Assembly: GCA_910587255.1 (NCBI GenBank)
Contig: CAJUKT010000040.1
Span: 1-26,956, forward strand
Direction of reading: 5' to 3'
DNA from: an uncultured Oscillospiraceae bacterium
GTDB taxonomy: Bacteria > Bacillota > Clostridia > Oscillospirales > Oscillospiraceae
DNA length: 26,956 nt
The stretch's first letter is position 1; each line of letters begins with the position of its first letter. A program made the translations under genes and the position numbers. The notes beneath the pieces were generated by a model that searched no databases, had not been told where the DNA came from, and saw nothing but the letters and a program-made list of their open reading frames with translations. Of the stretch, positions 6,708-13,150 are shown piece by piece.

Positions 6708-7003
6708 AGAAAGGAAAAGGTGAGTCCAATGTACTAACGTAGAACGCACCACTCTTTTCGCGATTGGGAAACGCAAAGTGAAACGAAGCCTCGGCTCGTT
6801 CCAAACACGCTTGAGTAAGCGAGGGAAGCCAGATCAAGTCTGAAGCTCACCATTGTTTGAGGAAACAGGGAGACAGCCGTTTCAAGCGAAACCCCAACGC
6901 AGAATATCCGATAGATCGGAAGAAAGTGAAGGTAGAGGCCCTTGGACAATCAAAACCAGAAGTAAGCCCCCAGCCGCGGTTTTAGGACGGCTGGGGGCTT
7001 GGT
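6708..7003 (+). ncRNA. Structured non-coding RNA of ~295 nt (family not firmly recognised)
   Basis: The 472-nt gap between the tail operon and the next gene is filled by a discrete transcription unit: consensus promoter at 6673-6701 and a 13-bp terminator at 6964-7000, with no supported ORF. I can fold several local helices: 6750-6756 with 6775-6780 (one bulge) extended by GCG 6760-6762 / CGC 6772-6774; AACGA 6782-6786 with TCGTT 6796-6800; CGCTT 6808-6812 with AAGCG 6817-6821; GTTTC near 6879 with GAAAC near 6888; CCGA/TCGG at 6908-6919. A long-range closing pairing GTCCAA 6724-6729 with TTGGAC 6942-6947 brackets the whole, and GGTGAG 6719-6724 could instead pair with CTCACC 6846-6851. The multi-hairpin form does not look like rod-shaped 6S RNA. 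Size and host group fit the Firmicutes raiA-type RNA, but this is only a guess; a new class is possible. Confidence 0.8.
6964..7000 (+). terminator. Intrinsic terminator of the ncRNA
   Basis: AAGCCCCCAGCCG at 6964-6976 pairs perfectly with CGGCTGGGGGCTT at 6988-7000 (13 bp), followed by GGTGTGTTTG. The T tract is weak but the stem is very stable. Confidence 0.75.
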
Positions 7004-7080
7004 GTGTTTGGGAACAGACGCCGCTTTTTCGGGCGGTGTTGTTCTAGGGCGGGAGCTGGTGCGGAGAAGGGGAATTTAGA

Positions 7081-7428
7081 ATGTTTCATGAGATCACGAT
7101 TTACGAGGCGAAGATTGAGAAGCAGGACGAAATAGAGGCTTTGATGAAGGAGGTTGCCGAATTTTACCGCGGGCAGCCCGGGGTAGTGGAGGTAACCTAC
7201 GTCAAGCGGACGCACCGGCAGGCGGATTTTAACGCGGTCAGGGAGGGAAAGCCGCCCATCCGCCTGACAAGGTGGGCGGGGAAGGTCACCTATATGCTGC
7301 ATTGGGTGCTGGAGGACGGGGAGGCCCACGCCCGTGTGTCCAGACTTGGGCTGGAGCGGTTTTATAAGCGGTGGAACCGTTGTCTGATCACAATGCCTAA
7401 AATCCTGCTGGGGGAGGAGATCGGATAG
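7081..7428 (+). CDS. Small dimeric alpha/beta-barrel-like protein (ABM-type), function unknown
   Basis: A 115-aa protein starting at ATG 7081 behind GGAGAAGGGG. The start MFHEITIYEAKIEKQDEIEA, then a helix and FYRGQPGVVEVTYVKR, then a second strand-helix unit, resemble ferredoxin-like antibiotic-biosynthesis-monooxygenase (ABM) or Dabb-type proteins, which dimerise into a beta-barrel. No catalytic residues can be assigned. It follows the ncRNA terminator by 80 bp, with no clear promoter of its own, so read-through from the RNA promoter is possible. The next gene has its own promoter. Treat as a conserved-looking hypothetical. Confidence 0.75.
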   Translation: MFHEITIYEAKIEKQDEIEALMKEVAEFYRGQPGVVEVTYVKRTHRQADFNAVREGKPPIRLTRWAGKVTYMLHWVLEDGEAHARVSRLGLERFYKRWNRCLITMPKILLGEEIG

Positions 7429-7513
7429 GGGAAATTGGCGCGTGGACAATCCGCCGGAGGGCGCGTTTCGAAAAAGCTTAGGAAAAATTAAGGCATTCTG
7501 AGGGGAAAAGGGC

Positions 7514-7542
7514 TTGCAAAATCAAGAATTGTCGGGTATGAT
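7514..7542 (+). promoter_or_regulatory. Promoter of the mreB-like gene
   Basis: TTGCAA at 7514-7519, 17-bp spacer, TATGAT at 7537-7542. It lies about 110 bp upstream of the gene's ATG. Confidence 0.75.
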
Positions 7543-7651
7543 TAGTGAGTATACCCGTAATGGGTTTTTGGGATGATTACACAGGGCGCTTTTGGGGCAG
7601 ACTTCCCACAGATGGGGCCCGGCGCAGTATCTATACACAGGAGTGAAAACT

Positions 7652-8674
7652 ATGTTTGCAAGAGATATCGGCATTGATTTGGGCACCGCCAGCGTGCTGG
7701 TCTATATCAAGGACAAGGGTATTGTGCTGCGGGAGCCGTCGGTGGTGGCGCTGGACAAGAACACCGGCAAGCTGCTCAAGGTGGGCACCGAGGCCCAGCA
7801 GATGCTGGGCAAGACCCCCGGCAACATTGTGGCCATCCGTCCCCTGCGGGAGGGCGTTATCTCCGACTACGATATGACCGAGCGGATGCTGCGGGAGTTC
7901 ATCCGCAAGGTGGCCCCCGTGCGGGTGTTCAAGCCCCGGGTGGTTATCTGCGTGCCCTCCGGCATCACCGAGGTGGAGGAGCGCGCCGTCATTGACGCGG
8001 GCATCCAGGCCGGCGCCCGGCGGGTGTACCTTATCGAGGAGCCCCTGGCCGCCGCCATCGGCGCGGGGGTGGATATCACCCAGCCCGACGGCCATATGGT
8101 GGTGGATATCGGCGGCGGCACCGCCGATATCGCCGTGATCTCCCTGTCCGGCATCGTGGAGTCCGCCTCCATCAAGGTGGCCGGAGACGCCTTCAGCGAG
8201 GCGGTCATCAAGTACATCCGCAAGCGGCACAACGTCCTCATCGGCGACCGCACCGCGGAGGAGCTGAAAATGACCATCGGCTGCGTGTTCCCCCGGCCGG
8301 AGGAGATCTCCATGGAGGTCAAGGGCCGCTGCCTCATGACCGGGCTGCCCCGGGTGTTCTCCGTCACCTCCAGCGAGATGATCGAAGCCTTTGAGGAGCC
8401 CTGCTCCCGCATCCTGGAGGCCATCCACGGCGTGCTGGAGCGCACCCCCCCCGAGCTGGTGGCCGATATCTCCAGCAACGGCATTATCATGACCGGCGGC
8501 GGGTCGCTGGTCTGGGGCTTTGACAAGCTCATCGAGTCCCACACCGGCATCGAGACCTATGTGGCCGACGACGCCATCTCCTGCGTGGCCCACGGCACCG
8601 GGCGCAGCCTGGATTGGGTGAACGAGATGCAGGACGGCACCATGAATATCTCCCGGAGCAGGCAGATGCTGTAA
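7652..8674 (+). CDS. mreB: MreB/Mbl-family cell-shape actin
   Basis: The start is ATG 7652, with AGGAG at 7639-7643 (8-nt spacing); the frame is open further upstream but without a ribosome site. The product is 340 aa, the usual MreB length. Visible ATPase motifs: phosphate-1 DIGIDLGTASVLVYIKDKG (residues 5-23), phosphate-2 VVDIGGGTADIAVISL (about residues 150-165) and the adenosine motif IIMTGGGSLVWG (about residues 278-289). MreB filaments under the membrane direct lateral cell-wall synthesis. There is no mreC, mreD or mrdA/B next to it, so this is more likely an Mbl/MreBH-type paralogue standing alone. Confidence 0.95.
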   Translation: MFARDIGIDLGTASVLVYIKDKGIVLREPSVVALDKNTGKLLKVGTEAQQMLGKTPGNIVAIRPLREGVISDYDMTERMLREFIRKVAPVRVFKPRVVICVPSGITEVEERAVIDAGIQAGARRVYLIEEPLAAAIGAGVDITQPDGHMVVDIGGGTADIAVISLSGIVESASIKVAGDAFSEAVIKYIRKRHNVLIGDRTAEELKMTIGCVFPRPEEISMEVKGRCLMTGLPRVFSVTSSEMIEAFEEPCSRILEAIHGVLERTPPELVADISSNGIIMTGGGSLVWGFDKLIESHTGIETYVADDAISCVAHGTGRSLDWVNEMQDGTMNISRSRQML

Positions 8675-8680
8675 AGAATC

Positions 8681-8830
8681 GCGCAGCCGTCGTGAGCAGC
8701 GCGGAGAAGCGGACAGCGAGGGCGCTTGGAGCGAAGCGAGGCCGAGCGGAGGGGCGCACCGCGACCCGCAGACCAGGCCGAGGCGGAGGGAAAGCGCCCG
8801 AGCGCCCTGGCCGGTTCGCAGCGTGAACAG
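8681..8830 (+). repeat. Dispersed ~140-nt repeat, locus C (one unit) in the mreB 3' region
   Basis: One unit from about 8681 to 8830. Positions 8699-8741 match 87-129 of locus A with about two mismatches (43 bases, first 23 identical). The 3' end carries the family's closing TTCGCAGCGTGAACAG block. It lies between the mreB stop and a terminator, so it would be transcribed as 3' UTR. With the terminator and padR promoter it fills the 8675-9118 gap. Confidence 0.88.
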
Positions 8831-8892
8831 AAAGCGCGCAGCCAGCCCCCTGCGCACCCCTGCAAGGCGAAAGCCGCAGGATGGGACAATAC

Positions 8893-8927
8893 AAGGAGCG
8901 CCCCCTACGGGGGCGCTCCTTTGACGT
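8893..8927 (+). terminator. Intrinsic terminator after mreB and repeat C
   Basis: AAGGAGCGCCCCC at 8893-8905 pairs with GGGGGCGCTCCTT at 8909-8921 (13 bp, loop TAC), followed by TTGACGTTTTTT. Confidence 0.88.
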
Positions 8928-8960
8928 TTTTTAAGAATTTGTAAAAATCTGATTTTTATG

Positions 8961-8990
8961 TTGACAGGGCAATATTACATGCAATATAAT
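8961..8990 (+). promoter_or_regulatory. padR-operon promoter
   Basis: TTGACA at 8961-8966, 18-bp spacer, TATAAT at 8985-8990, about 130 bp upstream of padR. The leader between promoter and ATG is G-rich and I see no known riboswitch in it. Confidence 0.88.
8972..8987. promoter_or_regulatory. Likely PadR operator overlapping the promoter
   Basis: ATATTACATGCAATAT is a 16-bp near-palindrome with one mismatched pair (8977/8982). It lies in the promoter spacer and reaches into the -10 box. PadR repressors commonly bind such ATGT/ACAT-type AT-rich palindromes at their own promoter, so autorepression is inferred. Confidence 0.55.
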
Positions 8991-9118
8991 ATGAACGTAG
9001 TAAACAGCCCCAGCGAAAACCCGGCAGGACGGGCCTGACGGGGAGTGGGCCGCAGTGGAGCGGGCCGGCTCGCAGGCGGGGGCGGACGGAAAATGCGGAG
9101 GTGAAAGGAGGGGGCGTC

Positions 9119-9457
9119 ATGGCTTACGCGATTGGGCCGCAGCTGCTGGACGGGTGCGTACTGGCGGTGCTGTCCCATGGAGACGCCTATGGCTACATTT
9201 TAACCCAGCAGGTGAAGACAAGGCTGGATATCTCGGAATCCACCCTGTACCCGGTGCTCCGGCGGCTTCAGCGGGACGGACTGCTCACGGTGTATGACCG
9301 GCCCTTCCAGGGGCGCAACCGCCGCTATTACGCCATCACCCCCGTGGGCCGCACCCAGCTGGAGCGGCGGCGGGAGGAGTGGAGACAGTTCCGGGACGGC
9401 GTGGAGGAACTTATGAAGGAGGACGTGGAACATGGACAAACTTACCTATTTGGCTGA
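9119..9457 (+). CDS. PadR-family transcriptional regulator
   Basis: A 112-aa protein starting at ATG 9119. I chose this over the upstream GTG 9101 because AAGGAGGGGG lies at 9105-9114, just before it. Residues 1-80 are the PadR winged helix: GPQLLDGCVLAVLSHGDAYG, the recognition helix region STLYPVLRRLQRDGLL and the wing GRNRRYYAITPVGRTQL. The remainder is a short dimerisation helix, as in the small PadR subfamily 2. Its 3' end overlaps the DUF1700 gene by 26 bp. PadR-DUF1700 pairs are common in Firmicutes; the PadR normally represses the operon until an envelope or drug stress signal. Confidence 0.93.
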   Translation: MAYAIGPQLLDGCVLAVLSHGDAYGYILTQQVKTRLDISESTLYPVLRRLQRDGLLTVYDRPFQGRNRRYYAITPVGRTQLERRREEWRQFRDGVEELMKEDVEHGQTYLFG

Positions 9458-10667
9458 GCTGGCCGAGGGGTTGGCCCGGTGGGTGCCCGAGCGGGAGCGG
9501 CAGAATATCCTGCGCTACTACGCGGAATATTTCGACGAGGCCGGGCCCGGGCGGGAGGCCGAGGTGGTCCGGGAGCTGGGCGACCCCTGGGCGCTGTCCT
9601 GCCGTCTGGCGGTGGAGGGCGGCTTCGTCAACCAGGAGCAGGCCCAGAGCTGGACGCCCCGCAAAAAGAAAAAGTGGCCCTGGCTGCTGGCGGCGGGGGT
9701 TACGGCGGCGGTCCTCCTGTTCACAGTGGCGAGCGTTGCCATGGGCGCGGCTGTGTTCGGGCGGCTGGTGGGCCGGAACGTGGCAGGGTTTGTCACCGGC
9801 GAGAATGTGGCGGTGGCGGATCCGGTGCAAACCGACAAGGGCGCCTTCTACGAGTTTGACAGTATACCCGGGGAGGTCCAGGGCGGCATGGTTGCCGTCG
9901 TGGAGGAGCAGCCGGAGATCTCCGAGGGCTTCGGCTTCTGGACCATGGAGGACGGCTACCTGGATTCCTTTGATACCATTGACGCGGAGATCAGCTTCGG
10001 CAATATCACCGTCACCGCCGGGACCGACTACACCCTGTCCATCCAGAAGGAGGGCAGCCTGGGGGATTACAGGCTGAGGTGGACGGTGAAGGACGGCAAG
10101 CTGAAGCTGGAGGACGCCCGGCCCGGCGGCTTCCAGTCCAATTGGGGCGGCCTGACGGGGGTGCACAGCCTGGACGTGTCCATCACGGTGCCCTCCGGCG
10201 TTCGGGTGAAGGAGCTGGACGTCAAGACCGCCCTGGGTGACATCTTTGTGGGCGAAGTGGCCGTGGAACAGGAGCTGGAGGTCAAGACGGCCCTGGGCGA
10301 CGTGGAGCTGTACGGCGTGCGCGCCGAGGAGCTGGAGGCCAAGAGCAACCTGGGCGATGTGGAATGCCATGATTCCCAGGTGGCCAGGGAGCTTACCCTG
10401 GAGAGCAACAGCGGGGACGTGGTTCTGGGCATGGAAGAGCTGTGGGACGGCCTGGACATCAAGCTGAAAACCAATCTGGGCCAGGTGGAGGCCGTCCTGA
10501 ACTGCGCCGAGGGGGAGTGCGAATACGAGCTGAAGTGCAGTATGGGCGAAGTGACGGTGAACGGCCGCGGCCGGGGCAGCGGGGCGAAGCAGAAGGGGAA
10601 CTACCCCTATAAGCTGGAGGCCAAGAGCGACCTGGGCGACGTAAACGTGGATTTCCGGGAGGGTTAA
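9432..10667 (+). CDS. DUF1700 (HAAS)-DUF4097 membrane protein with repeated beta-helix turns
   Basis: A 411-aa protein starting at ATG 9432 inside the end of padR, with AAGGAGG at 9416-9422. Residues 1-75 are a HAAS/DUF1700 helical domain (LTYLAELAEGLARWVPERER, then YYAEYFDEAG). Residues 82-110 are a single transmembrane helix after a Lys-rich stop (RKKKKWPW). The outer part (residues 170-411) is DUF4097-like. From about residue 265 to the end, about seven turns each carry a K(T/S)xLGDV-type motif (KTALGDIFVG, KTALGDVELYG, KSNLGDVECH, ESNSGDVVLG, KTNLGQVEAV, KCSMGEVTVNG, KSDLGDVNVDF). This predicts a stacked beta-solenoid outside the cell. The role is unknown; PadR linkage suggests envelope-stress sensing. 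Confidence 0.92.
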   Translation: MDKLTYLAELAEGLARWVPERERQNILRYYAEYFDEAGPGREAEVVRELGDPWALSCRLAVEGGFVNQEQAQSWTPRKKKKWPWLLAAGVTAAVLLFTVASVAMGAAVFGRLVGRNVAGFVTGENVAVADPVQTDKGAFYEFDSIPGEVQGGMVAVVEEQPEISEGFGFWTMEDGYLDSFDTIDAEISFGNITVTAGTDYTLSIQKEGSLGDYRLRWTVKDGKLKLEDARPGGFQSNWGGLTGVHSLDVSITVPSGVRVKELDVKTALGDIFVGEVAVEQELEVKTALGDVELYGVRAEELEAKSNLGDVECHDSQVARELTLESNSGDVVLGMEELWDGLDIKLKTNLGQVEAVLNCAEGECEYELKCSMGEVTVNGRGRGSGAKQKGNYPYKLEAKSDLGDVNVDFREG

Positions 10668-10731
10668 CGGCATATGCGCCGCTTTGCTTGCGCCTGCGGG
10701 CGCAGACTCTGCGAGGCATTTTTCAACAGTC

Positions 10732-10763
10732 AGGGGCCCGGCGGCTTGCCGCCGGGCCCCTTT
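10732..10763. terminator. Terminator between convergent DUF4097 and ktrA genes
   Basis: GGGGCCCGGCGG at 10733-10744 pairs with CCGCCGGGCCCC at 10749-10760 (loop CTTG), plus A10732/T10761, then TTT. It probably serves the + strand operon; the minus-side tract is poor. Confidence 0.8.
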
Positions 10764-10791
10764 GCGCGCTCAGAAGGCCGGGGAGAGGGCG

Positions 10792-11442
10792 TCAGCCCTC
10801 ATTCACCATCCTGGTGATATCGTCCGGGCGGCCCGCCACCAGGATGTGGGTGTCGGCGGCAAAAACAAACGAGGCGTCGATGGGGCGGATGGCCCCCTCC
10901 TCCTTGCGGCCGATGACGTTCACGTTCCACTTCTTGCGGATATCCAGGTCCAGGATGGTGTGCCCCGCCCAGTGGTCGGGCACGTCCAGCTCCATGATGG
11001 CGTAGCCCGGGGCCAGCTCCACGTACTCCAACGCGCCGTTGACGCTGAAGCGCATGGCGGTGCGCTGGGCCATGTCCCGCTCCGGGAAGACCACCTCGTC
11101 CGCGCCGATTTTCAGCAGCAGCTTGGCGTGGAGGTCCCGGTCGGCCTTGGCCACCACCATGGGGGCCCCCAGCTCCTTGAGCAGGGAGGTGGTCTCCATG
11201 GAGGACTGGAAATTCTCGCTGATGCACACAAAGCAGAAGTCAAAGGAGGCGGGGTCCAGTGAGCGCAGTACCTCCTCGTCCATGCAGTCGCCGATCTTGG
11301 CCTGGGTGACGTGGGGGGCGATGTGGTTGACCAGCTCCTCGTCGCTGTCCAGCACCATCACCTCGTTGCCCGAGTCCATCAGCCGCAGGGCCAGGTTTGT
11401 CCCAAACCGGCCCAGGCCGATCACCAGGAATGTCGCTGCCAT
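10792..11442 (-). CDS. ktrA: KtrA/TrkA-type potassium channel gating protein (RCK)
   Basis: A 216-aa cytoplasmic protein. The start is the ATG at 11442 (MAATFLVIGLGRFGTN), 9 nt after AAAGGTG; the frame is open to 11481 but that would include the parS site and has no ribosome site. The RCK-N Rossmann fold (GLGRFG at residues 9-14, VLDSD at about 30-34) binds nucleotide. An RCK-C domain follows (about residues 135-216, ending FVFAADTHILVAGRPDDI). Rings of such subunits gate the KtrB pore. It follows ktrB in the same operon, 75 bp downstream. Confidence 0.93.
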   Translation of the reverse strand: MAATFLVIGLGRFGTNLALRLMDSGNEVMVLDSDEELVNHIAPHVTQAKIGDCMDEEVLRSLDPASFDFCFVCISENFQSSMETTSLLKELGAPMVVAKADRDLHAKLLLKIGADEVVFPERDMAQRTAMRFSVNGALEYVELAPGYAIMELDVPDHWAGHTILDLDIRKKWNVNVIGRKEEGAIRPIDASFVFAADTHILVAGRPDDITRMVNEG

Positions 11443-11473
11443 ATTACCGCACACCTTTCTGTAATAGAACTGA

Positions 11474-11489
11474 TGTTTCACGTGAAACG
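11474..11489. promoter_or_regulatory. parS centromere site (ParB/Spo0J binding)
   Basis: TGTTTCACGTGAAACG matches the bacterial parS consensus TGTTNCACGTGAAACA at all positions but the last. The perfect 14-bp palindrome core GTTTCACGTGAAAC has a chance of about one in ten thousand of occurring in a window this size. ParB loaded here spreads and recruits SMC; parS sites cluster near oriC. It lies in the 75-bp gap between ktrB and ktrA. It is not the Noc site, which has CCCGGG at its centre. Confidence 0.9.
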
Positions 11490-11517
11490 CGCCGGGGCAG
11501 GGCCCGCACAGGGGCTG

Positions 11518-12855
11518 CTACCCGATGGTGATATTCTCCACCGGGTCCTTCACCCGGGGGGCGGAGCGCTGGGCCAGGGCCATGAGCATGGACAGGCTGC
11601 CGATGCGCCCGCAGTACATCATGGCGATGACCACGGCCCGGTTGAGGGGGGACAGGTCCCGGGTGATGCCGGTGGACAGCCCCACGGTGCTCAGGGCGGA
11701 GAACACCTCGAACAGGGCGTCCTGAAGGGGGAAGGGCTGGGTGGCCAGGATGAGGAAGCCCCCCGCCATGGCCAGGGCCATATAGAGGGTGACGCCCGCC
11801 GCAGAGCGGTGGATCTGCTCCTCGTCCAAGCGGCGGTTGAAGGCCCCCACCTCCCGCCGGCCCCGGATGTAGGCCGCCAGGGTGAGCAGGCACACCACCA
11901 CCGTCGTCACCTTCACGCCGCCGCCGGTGGAGCCGGGGCCCGCGCCGATGAACATCAGCACAATGGTGAGAAGGCCGCCGCCGCTGGTGAGCTGGGCCAG
12001 ATCCACGGTGTTGAATCCCGCCGTCCGGGGGGACACCGCCTGGAACAGGGATACAAGCGCCTGCCGCCCCGGGGCCATGCCCGCCAGCAGGTTGTCCCGC
12101 TCCGCCAGCCAGAACAGGGCCGTGCCCCCGACGGTGAGGATGAGGGTGGCGGCGAGCATCAGCTTGGAGTGCAGGGAGTAGCGGCGCAGGTGAAGGCCGT
12201 TCTCCCGCATGTCCCGCCACACCAGGAAGCCCAGCCCGCCCAGCAGGACGAGGGCCACGGCGGTGAGGTTGACCAGCGGGTCATATACATAGTGGGTGAG
12301 GGAGCTGTACGGCTCCCGGAAGCCCATCAGGTCGAAGCCCGCGTTGCAAAAGGCGGATACGCTGTGGAAAACGGCGTACCACAGCCCCCGGGCCGGCCCC
12401 AGCTCCGGGATGAAGCGGATGGCCAGCAGCAGCGCGCCCGCCCCCTCGATCAGGGCGGCGCCCCCCAGGATGTAGCGCAGCAGGGTGCGCACGTCGCTCA
12501 GGCGCTGGGCGCTGACGCTCTCCATCATCACCGAGCGCTGGCGCAGGCCCAGCTTTTTGCCCATGAGCAGGGCGGCCTGGAGCATCATGGTCATATATCC
12601 CAGCCCGCCAACCTGGATGAGCGCAAGCAGGATAATCTGGCCCAGCAGGTTGAACTGGGTCCAGGTATCCGCCACCACAAGGCCGGTGACGCAGGTGGCG
12701 GAGGTGGCGGTGAACAGGCTGTCCAGAAAGGACAGGCCCTTTCCGCCGCGGTTGGCGATGGGCAGCATCAGCAGCAGGGCCCCGGCCAGGATGATGGCCA
12801 GAAAGCCCAGGGCAAGCGCCCGGTTCGGGGACAGCGCGCGGTGCTTTGCCTTCAC
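11518..12855 (-). CDS. ktrB: Potassium uptake channel subunit (KtrB/TrkH family)
   Basis: A 445-aa membrane protein. The start is GTG 12855 (VKAKHRALSPN), preceded by AAGGAGG with 8-9 nt spacing; the upstream TTG at 12876 lies before the ribosome site. The fold is four M1-pore-M2 repeats. The pore loops are visible as TSATCVTGL (about residue 60), SAFCNAGFD (about 180), SPRTAGFN (about 290) and LSTVGLSTG (about 400). Each carries the single conserved glycine that replaces the K+ channel GYG filter. Together with KtrA it forms a Na+-dependent K+ uptake system. The promoter is at 12912-12940. Confidence 0.95.
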   Translation of the reverse strand: MKAKHRALSPNRALALGFLAIILAGALLLMLPIANRGGKGLSFLDSLFTATSATCVTGLVVADTWTQFNLLGQIILLALIQVGGLGYMTMMLQAALLMGKKLGLRQRSVMMESVSAQRLSDVRTLLRYILGGAALIEGAGALLLAIRFIPELGPARGLWYAVFHSVSAFCNAGFDLMGFREPYSSLTHYVYDPLVNLTAVALVLLGGLGFLVWRDMRENGLHLRRYSLHSKLMLAATLILTVGGTALFWLAERDNLLAGMAPGRQALVSLFQAVSPRTAGFNTVDLAQLTSGGGLLTIVLMFIGAGPGSTGGGVKVTTVVVCLLTLAAYIRGRREVGAFNRRLDEEQIHRSAAGVTLYMALAMAGGFLILATQPFPLQDALFEVFSALSTVGLSTGITRDLSPLNRAVVIAMMYCGRIGSLSMLMALAQRSAPRVKDPVENITIG

Positions 12856-12911
12856 AAGTCGTCCCCTCCTTCCCAATTCTTGCCCACAGGCGTGGGGCGG
12901 ATCACCCCATT

Positions 12912-12940
12912 ATTATAAGGGCTTTCGCGGCGGTTTGCAA
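12912..12940 (-). promoter_or_regulatory. ktrBA promoter
   Basis: Reading the minus strand: TTGCAA (complement of 12935-12940), 17-bp spacer, TATAAT (complement of 12912-12917), about 57 bp upstream of the ktrB start. Confidence 0.82.
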
Positions 12941-12960
12941 GGGGGGAAGGGGGCTTTCCC

Positions 12961-12982
12961 GGGGGGATGGGGCGGGAGGGGG
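12961..12982 (+). other. G-quadruplex-type motif
   Basis: G6-AT-G4-C-G3-A-G5: four G tracts separated by loops of one or two bases, fitting the G3+N1-7 pattern. It lies between the ktrBA and murC promoters, immediately upstream of the ktrBA -35 box. Formation in vivo is untested. Confidence 0.55.
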
Positions 12983-13054
12983 AAAATTTTTCCGCCGCCG
13001 GGCCCGTCCCCGCCGTCTAAATCCCCGCCGGGGCGCTTATACTCATTTTACAGG

Positions 13055-13083
13055 TTGCAATTTCCGAAACAGCAGTATATAAT
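13055..13083 (+). promoter_or_regulatory. murC promoter
   Basis: TTGCAA at 13055-13060, 17-bp spacer, TATAAT at 13078-13083, about 68 bp upstream of the chosen ATG. A short stem (ACCCG 13115-13119 / CGGGT 13125-13129) followed by TTTATTAT lies in the leader and might attenuate weakly. Confidence 0.82.
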
Positions 13084-13150
13084 AAGTTGCCAAATGCAGC
13101 CAGAATAAAAAAAGACCCGGCCTACGGGTTTATTATATGAGGTAATGTAT

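Noticed and set aside
6708..7003. 6S RNA, SRP RNA, tmRNA or RNase P RNA
   Set aside because: No single long rod with central bubble, no SRP Alu/GNAR loop motif, no alanine-tRNA-like ends and no RNase P core motifs could be found.
11474..11489. Noc binding site
   Set aside because: The centre is CACGTG, as in parS, not the CCCGGG core of Noc sites.
11311..12918. 535-aa + strand frame antisense to ktrB
   Set aside because: Gln/His/Gly-rich antisense shadow of a clear K+ transporter gene.
12877..13150. tRNA or additional small gene
   Set aside because: No cloverleaf or ribosome-site-led ORF; only promoters, the G-rich tract and a short leader hairpin.
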